Positions 6,400 through 14,116 of a stretch of 19,071 nucleotides of DNA are shown piece after piece (within the stretch, counting starts at the first letter, position 1; every line of letters starts with the position of its first letter). The stretch lies in contig JAICKM010000035.1 in the NCBI GenBank assembly GCA_025927935.1, forward strand, positions 1 to 19,071, in the 5' to 3' direction. Source of the DNA: Chloroflexia bacterium (GTDB taxonomy: Bacteria; Chloroflexota; Chloroflexia; QHBQ01; JADMIH01). The notes under the pieces were generated by a model. It saw only the letters and a list, made by a program, of their open reading frames with translations, had not been told where the DNA came from and searched no databases. Made by a program: the position numbers and the translations under genes.

Positions 6400-7733
6400 G
6401 TGCGATCGCCGGCGGCTCCGAAGCGGGCCGCGGGGAGGCGCTCGCCGCCCCCGGTCCCGCGCCGGCGCAAGCCGATTCGCGATACCGGAAACTGGCCTGG
6501 CTGGTCATGGGCACAGGCTTCGTGATCTTTTGCCTGCTGTGTGCGGGGATCGTGGTGGGCGCGGCCTATTATAGCCAGCATGCCAGCGTAGTGCCGGAGA
6601 CCGCCGCGACCGTCGAACTGGCCCACGGCACCAAGTTGGAGGTCCAGCATGCCGGGCAGAAAGCCTGGAACCTCGTCTCCAAAGCCACCCAGGTGTCGGA
6701 AGGCGACTCGATCCGCACCGGCCAGGATACCGACGCCTTGCTCACACTGTTTGACCAGAGTACCGTCCAACTCTACTACAGCAGTACCGTGACCCTGAAA
6801 CGAATCCGCAGCAGCCAGTTTCTCAATCAATTCAAGGAAATGCGTCTGGTGCAGAGTTCGGGCAGTATCAAAGTGGCGGCGGCGGCGCTCGGGCCCTACA
6901 ATACGATGGAACTGCAAGTCACCAATCCGGACGGCAAGGTCGCGGTGGGCGTGCCGGAGAACAGCGTCGCCGTGATCACGCTGGACACGCCGGCCGCCGA
7001 CAATGCGTACATGACCGTGGCGACGCGCACGGGCACGTCCTGGGTGCGCACCACCGGCCCGCGGCGGATCATCCCCATCGGGGAGATGTGCCGGGTCGAA
7101 CCGGATTACACGGTGACGGCCCCCGGCCAGGAGGAGATCGAACTCGTCGACAACAGCGAGTTTGTGAAGCCGGCCGACAACCCGAACACGGAGATTGCCG
7201 CAGGCTGGCGCTTGTCGCCGCTTAACCCGGCGGCGGAACAGATCATCGCCACCCGCAGCACGGAGACGTTCTTCGGCAAAACCGTCTATACCGCCAACTT
7301 CTTGCGCGCCACCCAGAGTACGGAGTTGGCGACGGTCCGTATCCGGCAGGACATGGACATCCCGGTCAACTTCTATCAACAACTACAGGTGCAGGCGGCC
7401 GTCAAGCTCGTCGAGCCGTCGTTCATCGGGCCGGGCCTCTATCCGCTCACCTTACGTGTGACCTATGAGGACCTGGATGGGGTGACGCGCCTGTGGGAGC
7501 GCAACTTCTATGCCGGGCCGCTACCGTACCCGCCTGAAACCGGCACCATCGCTCTGGATGCGGGCACCTGGAAGGAATTACCGCAGGAACTGCCGTCCGG
7601 GGGCGATGCGGCGGCGAGTTGGGACTTGATGACGCAATCGCCCGCGCCCGCCCGCATTAAGGCGGTGGAAGTGATCGTCACCGGCTATAGTTTTAATGCC
7701 TCGGTATCGGGCATATCGCTCACCGCCCGATGA
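6396..7733 (+). CDS. Membrane-anchored FecR-domain protein
   Basis: The 445-aa protein starts with GTG overlapping the acylphosphatase stop. A short, positively charged cytoplasmic segment precedes one transmembrane helix at about residues 33-58 (LAWLVMGTGFVIFCLLCAGI onward), so most of the protein should be extracytoplasmic. Residues about 72-175 look like a FecR domain: LEVQHAG, then VSEGDSIRTGQDTDALLTLF (100-119) and DQSTVQLYYSSTVTLKRI. The rest (about 240-445) is beta-rich and may be a carbohydrate-binding-like or other sandwich domain, but I cannot name it. Classical FecR proteins transmit signals to an ECF sigma factor; no sigma factor or TonB receptor gene is nearby, so that role is not implied. 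Chloroflexota often carry such FecR-like envelope proteins with no known function. Its position before ugd may point to the cell envelope. Confidence 0.72.
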   Translation: MSAIAGGSEAGRGEALAAPGPAPAQADSRYRKLAWLVMGTGFVIFCLLCAGIVVGAAYYSQHASVVPETAATVELAHGTKLEVQHAGQKAWNLVSKATQVSEGDSIRTGQDTDALLTLFDQSTVQLYYSSTVTLKRIRSSQFLNQFKEMRLVQSSGSIKVAAAALGPYNTMELQVTNPDGKVAVGVPENSVAVITLDTPAADNAYMTVATRTGTSWVRTTGPRRIIPIGEMCRVEPDYTVTAPGQEEIELVDNSEFVKPADNPNTEIAAGWRLSPLNPAAEQIIATRSTETFFGKTVYTANFLRATQSTELATVRIRQDMDIPVNFYQQLQVQAAVKLVEPSFIGPGLYPLTLRVTYEDLDGVTRLWERNFYAGPLPYPPETGTIALDAGTWKELPQELPSGGDAAASWDLMTQSPAPARIKAVEVIVTGYSFNASVSGISLTAR

Positions 7734-7784
7734 GGCGCATTCTGTTTCGGTTTTGTTTCAGTTGTTTCAGTAAGGAGGTTTCTC

Positions 7785-9083
7785 TTGAGTAAGATTAGTG
7801 TGGTCGGGGTGAATTATGTGGGTCTGGTGACCGCGGCCTGTTTCGCGGACCTGGGCAATGAGGTCATGGGTATCGAGATCGTGCCGGAAAAGGTGGAACG
7901 CCTGCGCCAGGGGATTTCGCCGATCTATGAGCCGGGGATCGAAGAGGTGTTGCAACGCAACCTCAAGGCGGGCCGTCTGAATTTTACGACCGATTATGCC
8001 GAGGGCCTGCGGGGCGCCGACTTCGTCTTCATCGCCGTCGGCACGCCGGAGGGGCCGGATGGGGCCGCCGATATGTCGCAGGTCGAGTCGGCGGCGCGGT
8101 CCATCGGCCGGCATGCGTCGAACGACTTGATTGTCATCAACAAGAGCACCGTGCCCATCGGCACGGGCGACCTGGTGACGCGCCTGGTGGGCGAGCACAT
8201 CAAGCCGGGGCTGAAGTTCTCAGTCGTGTCCAATCCGGAGTTCTTGCGCGAGGGCGCGGCGCTGGGCGACTTCATGGCGCCCGACCGCGTGGTGCTAGGC
8301 TCCGCGAACCGCGAGGCGTGCGAGAAAGTAGCCGCCCTCTACGAGCCGTTGAATACCCCAATCATCATCTCCGACATCCGCACCGCTGAGATGATCAAAT
8401 ATGCGTCGAACGCGATCCTGGCGACGCGCATCTCGTTCATCAACGAGATCGCGCATATCTGCGAGACGCTCGGCGCCGATGTGAAGCAGGTGGCGCTGGG
8501 CATGGGCTATGACAAGCGCATCGGCCACCAGTTTCTGGACGCCGGGATCGGCTATGGCGGCTCGTGTTTCCCCAAGGATGTGAAGGCCCTGGCCCATATG
8601 GCCGCGTCCAACGATTGCCACCCGCAGTTGCTCAACGCGGTGATGGACATCAACACCGACGCGCGGCGCCTTTTCGTGGAAAAGATCACCCATCTGCTGG
8701 ATGGCGATCTGCACGGCAAGCGGATCGGCGTGTGGGGCGTGTCGTTCAAGCCGAACACGGATGACATCCGCGAGGCGCCACAGATCGATATCATGAAGCA
8801 ACTGTGTGCGCTGGGCGCCACGGTGCAGGCGTATGACCCGGTGGCGATGGAGAACGCCCAGCGCGTGGTGCCCGATGTGGCCTATTGCTCCAACGCCTAT
8901 GAGGCCGCCAACGGTGCCGACGCCGTGCTGCTGCTCACGGAATGGAACGAGTTCAAGCAACTCGACATGGCGCGCGTGCGCGGTAGCTTGCGCCGCCCGC
9001 TGCTGATCGACGGCCGCAACCTCTTCGTCCCGGCGGAGATGCGCGGCCAGGGCTTCGAGTATGTGTCCGTGGGCCGGCCGTGA
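7785..9083 (+). CDS. ugd: UDP-glucose 6-dehydrogenase
   Basis: The 432-aa enzyme oxidises UDP-glucose twice with NAD+ to UDP-glucuronate, a precursor of polysaccharides and glycans. Visible motifs are the N-terminal Rossmann fold (ISVVGVNYVGLVTA), VGTPEG (85-90), STVPIGTG (121-128), NPEFLREG (150-157, with E154), EMIKYASNA (202-210, with K205), and the catalytic cysteine C261 with K264 in GIGYGGSCFPKD (254-265). The C-terminal UDP-binding domain begins near residue 310 (GVSFKPNTDDIREAP). One oddity is that the dinucleotide motif reads GVNYVG, with Asn where the second Gly of GxGxxG normally stands. The TTG start at 7785 is supported by AAGGAGG (7772-7778) at ideal spacing. The 50-bp gap before it holds repeated GTTT(C/T) words but no clear promoter. 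The stop overlaps the GTG of acpS. Confidence 0.93.
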   Translation: MSKISVVGVNYVGLVTAACFADLGNEVMGIEIVPEKVERLRQGISPIYEPGIEEVLQRNLKAGRLNFTTDYAEGLRGADFVFIAVGTPEGPDGAADMSQVESAARSIGRHASNDLIVINKSTVPIGTGDLVTRLVGEHIKPGLKFSVVSNPEFLREGAALGDFMAPDRVVLGSANREACEKVAALYEPLNTPIIISDIRTAEMIKYASNAILATRISFINEIAHICETLGADVKQVALGMGYDKRIGHQFLDAGIGYGGSCFPKDVKALAHMAASNDCHPQLLNAVMDINTDARRLFVEKITHLLDGDLHGKRIGVWGVSFKPNTDDIREAPQIDIMKQLCALGATVQAYDPVAMENAQRVVPDVAYCSNAYEAANGADAVLLLTEWNEFKQLDMARVRGSLRRPLLIDGRNLFVPAEMRGQGFEYVSVGRP

Positions 9084-9568
9084 CCGCCCGCCGCGAGTTC
9101 AGCCCCAGCCGCCTGGCGGGGGAGCCGTCCTGGCTGGCCGCGCTCGGCCTCAGCCTGGACGACGCGCATGACGGCCTGTTGCAGTGCGGGATCGACGTAA
9201 TCGAGATCCCGCGCATCGCGGCGGCCATCGAGCGCTGGGGCCAGCCGCTGCTGGATCGCGTCTGGACGCCGGGCGAGCAGCGGCTCTGCCGCGGGCGCGT
9301 GCCCGAACTGGCGGCGCGTTTCGCAGCCAAGGAAGCCATCTCGAAGACACTGGGCACCGGCATTCGGGGCATTCGCTGGCGCGAGATGGAGATCCTGCCC
9401 GACCGCCGGGGCAAGCCGCTGGTGTTTTTGCACGGCGGGGCACAGGAACGGGCCGCGGCGATCCACCTGACGCGCTGGGCGGTGAGCCTGACCCATGGCC
9501 GCGACCTGGCCCTGGCCTTTGTCGTGGCCTCCGGCGACCCGGCTGCGGCGCCGGAGCAGGAGCGTTAG
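9080..9568 (+). CDS. acpS: Holo-[acyl-carrier-protein] synthase
   Basis: AcpS transfers 4'-phosphopantetheine from CoA to apo-ACP, activating fatty acid synthesis. The 162-aa protein has the two key motifs, CGIDVIEIPRI (residues 36-46, Mg-binding Asp) and AARFAAKEAISKTLG (with the catalytic Glu), followed by a WREMEILPDRRGKP-like strand and a VSLTHGRDLALAF segment. About 35 residues precede the conserved start, which makes it longer than typical 120-130-aa enzymes. I see no better internal start with a ribosome-binding site, and the GTG overlaps the ugd stop by 4 bases, so coupling to ugd is likely. The extension may be real or the true start may be an internal TTG near 9179. It is followed after 3 bp by nnr and then alr, an order also known in Bacillus. 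Confidence 0.9.
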   Translation: MTARREFSPSRLAGEPSWLAALGLSLDDAHDGLLQCGIDVIEIPRIAAAIERWGQPLLDRVWTPGEQRLCRGRVPELAARFAAKEAISKTLGTGIRGIRWREMEILPDRRGKPLVFLHGGAQERAAAIHLTRWAVSLTHGRDLALAFVVASGDPAAAPEQER

Positions 9569-9571
9569 CCC

Positions 9572-11263
9572 ATGAACGCCGGGATGCCCACCGGACTGGT
9601 GACAGCCAACGAAATGCGGACCATCGAGGCCCGCGCCGCCGAGCGCGGCGAGACCGGGCCGGTGCTGATGGACCGGGCGGCGCGCCGGATCGCAGCCATG
9701 ATCGCCGAGCGCGTGCCGCGGGTGCAAGGCCACGCGCCGCGCGTGCTGGTGCTGGTCGGCCCGGGCAACAACGGCGGCGATGGCCTCTGGGCCGCCCGTT
9801 ACCTGTGCGAGCGCGGCGTGGAAGCCACGGCTTACCTCTGGCATCGCGCGGGCAATGCGGATGCCGCGCTGGCCGGGGCGGAAGAGGGCGGGGTATCTAT
9901 CGTGCGCGCCGCCGAAGACGCGGACGGCTGGCGCCTGGCTGCCATGCTGGAGGAGGCGGCGGCTGTGGTCGATGCGCTGCTTGGCTTCGGCTTGCAGCGC
10001 GACATCACCGGCGAACTGGCGGCGATCCTCACGGCGGTTCATGACGTAGTTGCACGCCGGGCCGCCACAGCCCGGCCCTTGCCGGTCTTTGCGGTGGATC
10101 TGCCTACAGGCATTGATTCAGATACGGGCCGCGTGCGCGGCGTGGCTTTACCCGCCCAGGTCACCATCACTTTGGGGGTGGCTAAACGCGGGCTGTACCT
10201 GTACCCAGGAGCAGCCTACGCGGGGGAAATTATCCTGGGGGATATAGGAGTCGGAGACTTGACTGATAATGTACAGGTAACGAACACGACAGCCGAGCAG
10301 GTGCGCGGCTTGCTGCCCGCCCGCCCGGCGGACGCGAACAAAGGCACCTTCGGCAGCGTGCTGATCGTGGCCGGGTCGCTGAACTACATCGGCGCGGCGG
10401 TGCTGTCCACGATGGGCGCGATGCGCATCGGAGTCGGCCTGGCGACTCTGGCGACGCCGATTGAGTTGCTGCCCATCGTGGCGGCCAAGTTGACGGAATG
10501 CACCTTCCAGCCGCTGCCCGGCGACATGGGTATCCTGACCGAGCGCTCCGTCAAGCCGCTGTTCGATGCCCTGAGCGAGCGGCAATACAAGGCGCTGCTG
10601 GTGGGTAACGGCCTGGGCCGCGAGAAGGAAACGCTCAACTTCCTGCGCGGCGTGTTGCAGGATAAAGCGAGCGCCGCGCCCGCCCGGACGCGGGCGGCGC
10701 ATCTGGGTGGCTTTGGTCTGGCCCGCCACGTCGAACCGCCCAAGCAGGAAGCTCCGGAGGAGGACAAGACCCCCGGCTTGCCGCCCCTGGTGCTGGACGC
10801 CGACGGGCTGAACCTGCTGCACCAGATCGAGGGCTGGGCGGGTCGCCTGCCCGCCGATACGATCCTCACACCGCATCCCGGCGAGATGGCCCGTTTGCTG
10901 GACAGCGACGTGGAGACGGTGCAGGCCGACCGCGTGGGCTCGGCGCAACGCGCCGCCGCCGAGTGGAAGGCCATCGTGGTGCTCAAGGGCGCCAACACCG
11001 TGATCGCGGCGCCCGATGGGCGGGTGGCGGTCAACCCGGCGGCCTCCGCCGCGCTCGCCACGGCGGGCACCGGCGACGTCCTGGCCGGGTGCATCGCCGG
11101 GCTGCTAGCCCAGGGCCTCGCGCCGTTCGACGCTGCCGTGGCCGGGGTCTTTGTCCACGGCCAGGCGGGCCTGCTGGTGGCCGAGGAACTGGGCGACGCG
11201 GGCGCCCTGGCGGGCGACCTGGCCGAGGCGCTACCCCACGCGTTACGCGAAATCAAGGGCTGA
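9572..11263 (+). CDS. nnr: Bifunctional NAD(P)H-hydrate epimerase / ADP-dependent NAD(P)HX dehydratase
   Basis: This repair enzyme restores damaged NAD(P)HX. The N-terminal epimerase domain (YjeF_N, about 8-230) contains VGPGNNGGDG (62-71) and VDLPTGIDSDTG (175-186). The C-terminal dehydratase domain (YjeF_C/NnrD, about 240-563) contains NKGTFGSVLIVAGS (256-269), LTPHPGEM (432-439), VLKGANTVIAAPDGR (470-484) and the catalytic GTGDVLAG (499-506, D502). The protein is about 60 residues longer than usual, partly because of a low-complexity insert at about 364-403 rich in Ala, Arg, Pro and Glu between NFLRGVLQ and LPPLVLDADGLN. The stretch 10108-10296, near the boundary of the two domains, uses many A/T-ending codons unlike the rest of the gene. 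GGAGCAGGAG at 9552-9561 supports the ATG at 9572. The gene is flanked by acpS (3 bp) and alr (2 bp). Confidence 0.92.
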   Translation: MNAGMPTGLVTANEMRTIEARAAERGETGPVLMDRAARRIAAMIAERVPRVQGHAPRVLVLVGPGNNGGDGLWAARYLCERGVEATAYLWHRAGNADAALAGAEEGGVSIVRAAEDADGWRLAAMLEEAAAVVDALLGFGLQRDITGELAAILTAVHDVVARRAATARPLPVFAVDLPTGIDSDTGRVRGVALPAQVTITLGVAKRGLYLYPGAAYAGEIILGDIGVGDLTDNVQVTNTTAEQVRGLLPARPADANKGTFGSVLIVAGSLNYIGAAVLSTMGAMRIGVGLATLATPIELLPIVAAKLTECTFQPLPGDMGILTERSVKPLFDALSERQYKALLVGNGLGREKETLNFLRGVLQDKASAAPARTRAAHLGGFGLARHVEPPKQEAPEEDKTPGLPPLVLDADGLNLLHQIEGWAGRLPADTILTPHPGEMARLLDSDVETVQADRVGSAQRAAAEWKAIVVLKGANTVIAAPDGRVAVNPAASAALATAGTGDVLAGCIAGLLAQGLAPFDAAVAGVFVHGQAGLLVAEELGDAGALAGDLAEALPHALREIKG

Positions 11264-11265
11264 TT

Positions 11266-12714
11266 ATGAGCGGGACCGTGCCACCCGGTGCGCCGGTCGC
11301 GAGGGACATGCCTGAGACGGAGAATGGACGCGCCGCGCCGCGCTGGCGGGGCCGCCCGGTTTGGATTGAGATCGACCTCGACGCCGTCGCCGAGAACGTG
11401 CGGCGGATCGCGGCGTGGGTCGGGCCCGGCACGGCGGTGATGGCGGTGGTCAAAGCCGACGGCTATGGCCTGGGCGCCGCCCAGATCGGCATGGCGGCGC
11501 TGGCCGGCGGCGCGACCTGGCTGGCCGTGGCCTCCGTAGACGAGGGTGTGCAGTTGCGCGAGGCCGGGATCGATTCGCCGATCCTGGTGCTGGGGCCGGC
11601 CACGCCGTGGGAGATGAGCCGGGCCGTGGCCGCCCGGCTCACGATTACGGTCAACAGCCTGGATGTGGCGCGGGCGCTGTCGGCGGCGGCGCGGCAGGTA
11701 CGGGTGCGCGCGCCGGTCCACCTCAAGCTGGACACCGGGCTGAATCGCTACGGGCGCCACCCCGAAGAACTGGTGGCGCTGGCCCAGACCCTGGCCGCCA
11801 TGCCGGGGCTGCGGCTGGAGGGCCTCTATACCCATTTCGCCAATGCCGGCGAACCGGAGGACGACTACGCCAGCCGCCAACTCGACACGCTGCTGGACGT
11901 GCAGCGGCGGCTGGCGCGCCTGGGCATCACCTTTTCCATTGTCCATGCCGCAAGCAGCGAAGGGGTGCTTGAACTGGCCGAGAGCCACCTTGATCTGGTG
12001 CGCGTCGGCATCATGCTCACAGGGCATTATCCGGCGCCCGGCGCCCGGCGCACGGTCAAGCTGGTACCCGTGGTGATGGTACACGCCCGCATCGCCCGCC
12101 TGCTGACGGTGCCCGCGGGCGCAACCGTGGGCTACGGGCGCACGTACCGGGCGCCGGGGCCGCGCACGCTGGCGCTGGTGCCCATGGGCTATGCCGACGG
12201 CTACCACCGGGCGCTGTCCAACCGCGGCTACATGCTCACCGGCGGGCGGCGCGCGCCGGTGGCCGGGCGAGTCAGCATGGATCAAACGACCATCGACGTG
12301 ACCGGCATCCCCGGTGTGCGCGAGGGCGATCCGGTCGTCGTGGTGGGCCGCCAGGGCAAAGAGCAGGTCTCGTTCAGCGATCTGGCCGCGCTCATCGACA
12401 CGATCCCCTATGAGTTGCTGACCCATCTCAACAAACGCCTGCCGCGCGTCTACCTGCAAGGCGGCGAGGTGGTCCAGTTGACGACACTGCTCGGCCAGGT
12501 CGATCTCACGCTGGCCGAACCGCTGTCCGGGCTGCCGGAGACCAGTGGCCCGGCCTACGCCGAGTTGCCTGCGATCCCGGTGGACCTGGCCCAATCCTGG
12601 CTGGAGCCGGAGGATGGGCACGCACTCGCCGCGCCGGAGCCGGCCCCCCGCCCAGCGCGGCGCAAAGGTCGGGTGGCCGGTATCCGCCGTCCGCCCCGGA
12701 CTGCCACCGAGTAA
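11266..12714 (+). CDS. alr: Alanine racemase with C-terminal extension
   Basis: Alr is a PLP enzyme that interconverts L- and D-alanine for peptidoglycan. In this 482-aa protein the PLP lysine is K63 in VVKADGYGLG (61-70), the TIM-barrel residues include HLKLDTGLNRYG (152-163) and RVGIM (246-250), and the second catalytic base is Y290 in VGYGRTY; MGYADGYHRALSNRG and GRVSMDQ follow. The reading frame is open from 10963, but the upstream part overlaps nnr and has no homology. ATG at 11266, 2 bp after the nnr stop and with AAGGG upstream, is the sensible start; an internal ATG at 11308 is possible. Compared with the usual 360-390 aa, it has about 28 extra N-terminal residues and about 80 extra C-terminal residues after LPRVYLQGGEVV, ending in a Pro/Arg-rich basic tail (PAPRPARRKGRVAGIRR). 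The tail's function is unknown. Confidence 0.92.
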   Translation: MSGTVPPGAPVARDMPETENGRAAPRWRGRPVWIEIDLDAVAENVRRIAAWVGPGTAVMAVVKADGYGLGAAQIGMAALAGGATWLAVASVDEGVQLREAGIDSPILVLGPATPWEMSRAVAARLTITVNSLDVARALSAAARQVRVRAPVHLKLDTGLNRYGRHPEELVALAQTLAAMPGLRLEGLYTHFANAGEPEDDYASRQLDTLLDVQRRLARLGITFSIVHAASSEGVLELAESHLDLVRVGIMLTGHYPAPGARRTVKLVPVVMVHARIARLLTVPAGATVGYGRTYRAPGPRTLALVPMGYADGYHRALSNRGYMLTGGRRAPVAGRVSMDQTTIDVTGIPGVREGDPVVVVGRQGKEQVSFSDLAALIDTIPYELLTHLNKRLPRVYLQGGEVVQLTTLLGQVDLTLAEPLSGLPETSGPAYAELPAIPVDLAQSWLEPEDGHALAAPEPAPRPARRKGRVAGIRRPPRTATE

Positions 12715-12725
12715 CGTGGGTGGCT

Positions 12726-12740
12726 GGGCGTGCAACGCCC
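12726..12740. other. Small perfect hairpin between alr and pdp
   Basis: GGGCGT (12726-12731) and ACGCCC (12735-12740) form a 6-bp perfect stem around a GCA loop, 12 bases after the alr stop. No T-run follows, so it is not an intrinsic terminator. It may be a processing or stability element in the 74-bp gap, or chance in GC-rich DNA. Confidence 0.35.
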
Positions 12741-12788
12741 GGCCCGGTTGCCCTTGGCCCGACGATACTGCACCTGGGAGGAGGACAC

Positions 12789-14090
12789 ATGCGCGCAGTA
12801 GACCTGATTCTTGCCAAACGCAACGGCGAAGCGCACACGCGCGAGCAACTGGAGTGGCTGATCGGCGGTATGCTGGACGGGTCGGTGCCCGACTACCAGG
12901 TGGCCGCCTGGCTGATGGCTGTTTGCTGGCGCGGTATGACGCCGGAGGAAACCGCCGCCCTCACCAGCGTCATGGTCAACTCCGGGCGGCGGTTGGACTT
13001 GAGCGGCGCGGCGCCTTTCGTAGCCGACAAGCACAGCACCGGCGGCGTCGGCGACAAGACGACGCTGGTGGTCGCCCCGCTGGTGGCCGCAGCGGGCGTG
13101 CCCATCGGCAAGATGTCGGGGCGGGGTCTAGGCTTTTCGGGCGGCACCATTGACAAGCTGGAGTCGATCCCCGGCTTCCGAGTCCAATTGAGCGACGCCG
13201 AGTTTGTCGAGGGCGTGCGCCGGGTCGGCATGGTGGTCGCCGCGCAGACGAGCGACCTGGCCCCCGCCGATGGACGCCTCTACGCCCTGCGCGACGTGAC
13301 CGGCACCGTGGAGAGCTTGCCGCTGATCGCCAGCAGCATCATGTCGAAGAAACTGGCCGCCGGGGCGGCCGCCATCGTGCTTGACGTGAAGGTCGGCAAA
13401 GGCGCCTTCATGAAGACCGAAGCGGCGGCGCGGGAACTGGCCGAAGCGATGGTGTCCATCGGGCGAGCCGCGGGCTTGCAGGTGCGCGCCGTGCTGTCGA
13501 GCATGGACCAGCCACTGGGGTACGCTATCGGCAACGCGCTGGAAGTGCGCGAGGCCGTCGAGACGTTGCGCGGCGAAGGCCCCGCCGATCTGCGGGACCT
13601 AGCCCTGGCGCTGGGCAGCCAACTGCTGCTCATGGCGGGCAAAGTTACGGACGCCGCAACGGCGCGGCCCGTGCTGCTGGAGGGCCTCCAGAGCGGCGCG
13701 GCGCTCGCCAAGCTGCGCGCCTTTGTCGCCTACCAGGGCGGCGACCCCACCTATATCGACCGCCCGGAGCAGTTGCCGGTCGCGCCCGCGATAGTGCCGG
13801 TGCCCGCCTCCGCCGCCGGTTACGTCGCCACAATTGACGCCGAGGAACTGGGCCTGGCCGCCGTGACGCTCGGCGCAGGCCGCCAGGTGAAGGGTGCTCA
13901 GATCGATCCGGCGGTCGGCTTCATGCTGCGCCGCAAGATCGGCGAGTCCGTGCGCCCCGGCGACTCGCTCATCGACATCCACGCCGCCAGTCCCGCCGGC
14001 GCCGCGCAGGTCGCGGAGCGCGTGGCGGCCGCTTTCACGATCAGCCCGGCCCCCGTCCCGGTGCCGCCGCTGATCCTGGGGACGTACTGA
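12789..14090 (+). CDS. pdp: Pyrimidine-nucleoside phosphorylase (thymidine phosphorylase family)
   Basis: The 433-aa enzyme splits uridine, thymidine or deoxyuridine with phosphate to base and (deoxy)ribose-1-phosphate in nucleoside salvage. The all-alpha domain comes first (1-70), then the phosphate-binding KHSTGGVGDKTTL (81-93), the family signature GRGLGFSGGTIDKLESIPGF (111-130), and the substrate-binding YALRDVTGTVESLPLIASSI with MSKKLAAG just after. The C-terminal alpha/beta domain is complete. The frame is open from 12720, but ATG at 12789 is the start of the conserved N-terminus (MRAVDLILAKRNG) and has GGAGGAGGA at 12777-12785. Sequence reading alone does not separate Pdp from DeoA; Gram-positive-like Pdp is favoured by overall similarity. 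It follows alr after 74 bp, where I see no clear promoter, so read-through from upstream is likely. Confidence 0.9.
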   Translation: MRAVDLILAKRNGEAHTREQLEWLIGGMLDGSVPDYQVAAWLMAVCWRGMTPEETAALTSVMVNSGRRLDLSGAAPFVADKHSTGGVGDKTTLVVAPLVAAAGVPIGKMSGRGLGFSGGTIDKLESIPGFRVQLSDAEFVEGVRRVGMVVAAQTSDLAPADGRLYALRDVTGTVESLPLIASSIMSKKLAAGAAAIVLDVKVGKGAFMKTEAAARELAEAMVSIGRAAGLQVRAVLSSMDQPLGYAIGNALEVREAVETLRGEGPADLRDLALALGSQLLLMAGKVTDAATARPVLLEGLQSGAALAKLRAFVAYQGGDPTYIDRPEQLPVAPAIVPVPASAAGYVATIDAEELGLAAVTLGAGRQVKGAQIDPAVGFMLRRKIGESVRPGDSLIDIHAASPAGAAQVAERVAAAFTISPAPVPVPPLILGTY

Positions 14091-14093
14091 TCG

Positions 14094-14111
14094 GCGGCGC
14101 TGGGGCGCCGC
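14094..14111. other. GC-rich intercistronic hairpin before the membrane protein gene
   Basis: GCGGCGC (14094-14100) and GCGCCGC (14105-14111) form a perfect 7-bp stem with a TGGG loop. It sits in the 26 bp between the pdp stop and the GTG start at 14117 and takes the place where a ribosome-binding site would be expected. No T-run follows. It could limit translation of the next gene or stabilise the upstream mRNA. Confidence 0.45.
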
Positions 14112-14116
14112 GCCCG

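Noticed and set aside
10963..11265. Upstream extension of the alanine racemase frame
   Set aside because: It overlaps the end of nnr in another frame, has Arg/Gly-rich composition and no homology; ATG at 11266 is the proper start.
10384..12735. 783-aa minus-strand open frame across nnr and alr
   Set aside because: Antisense to two unmistakable genes and of low-complexity composition.
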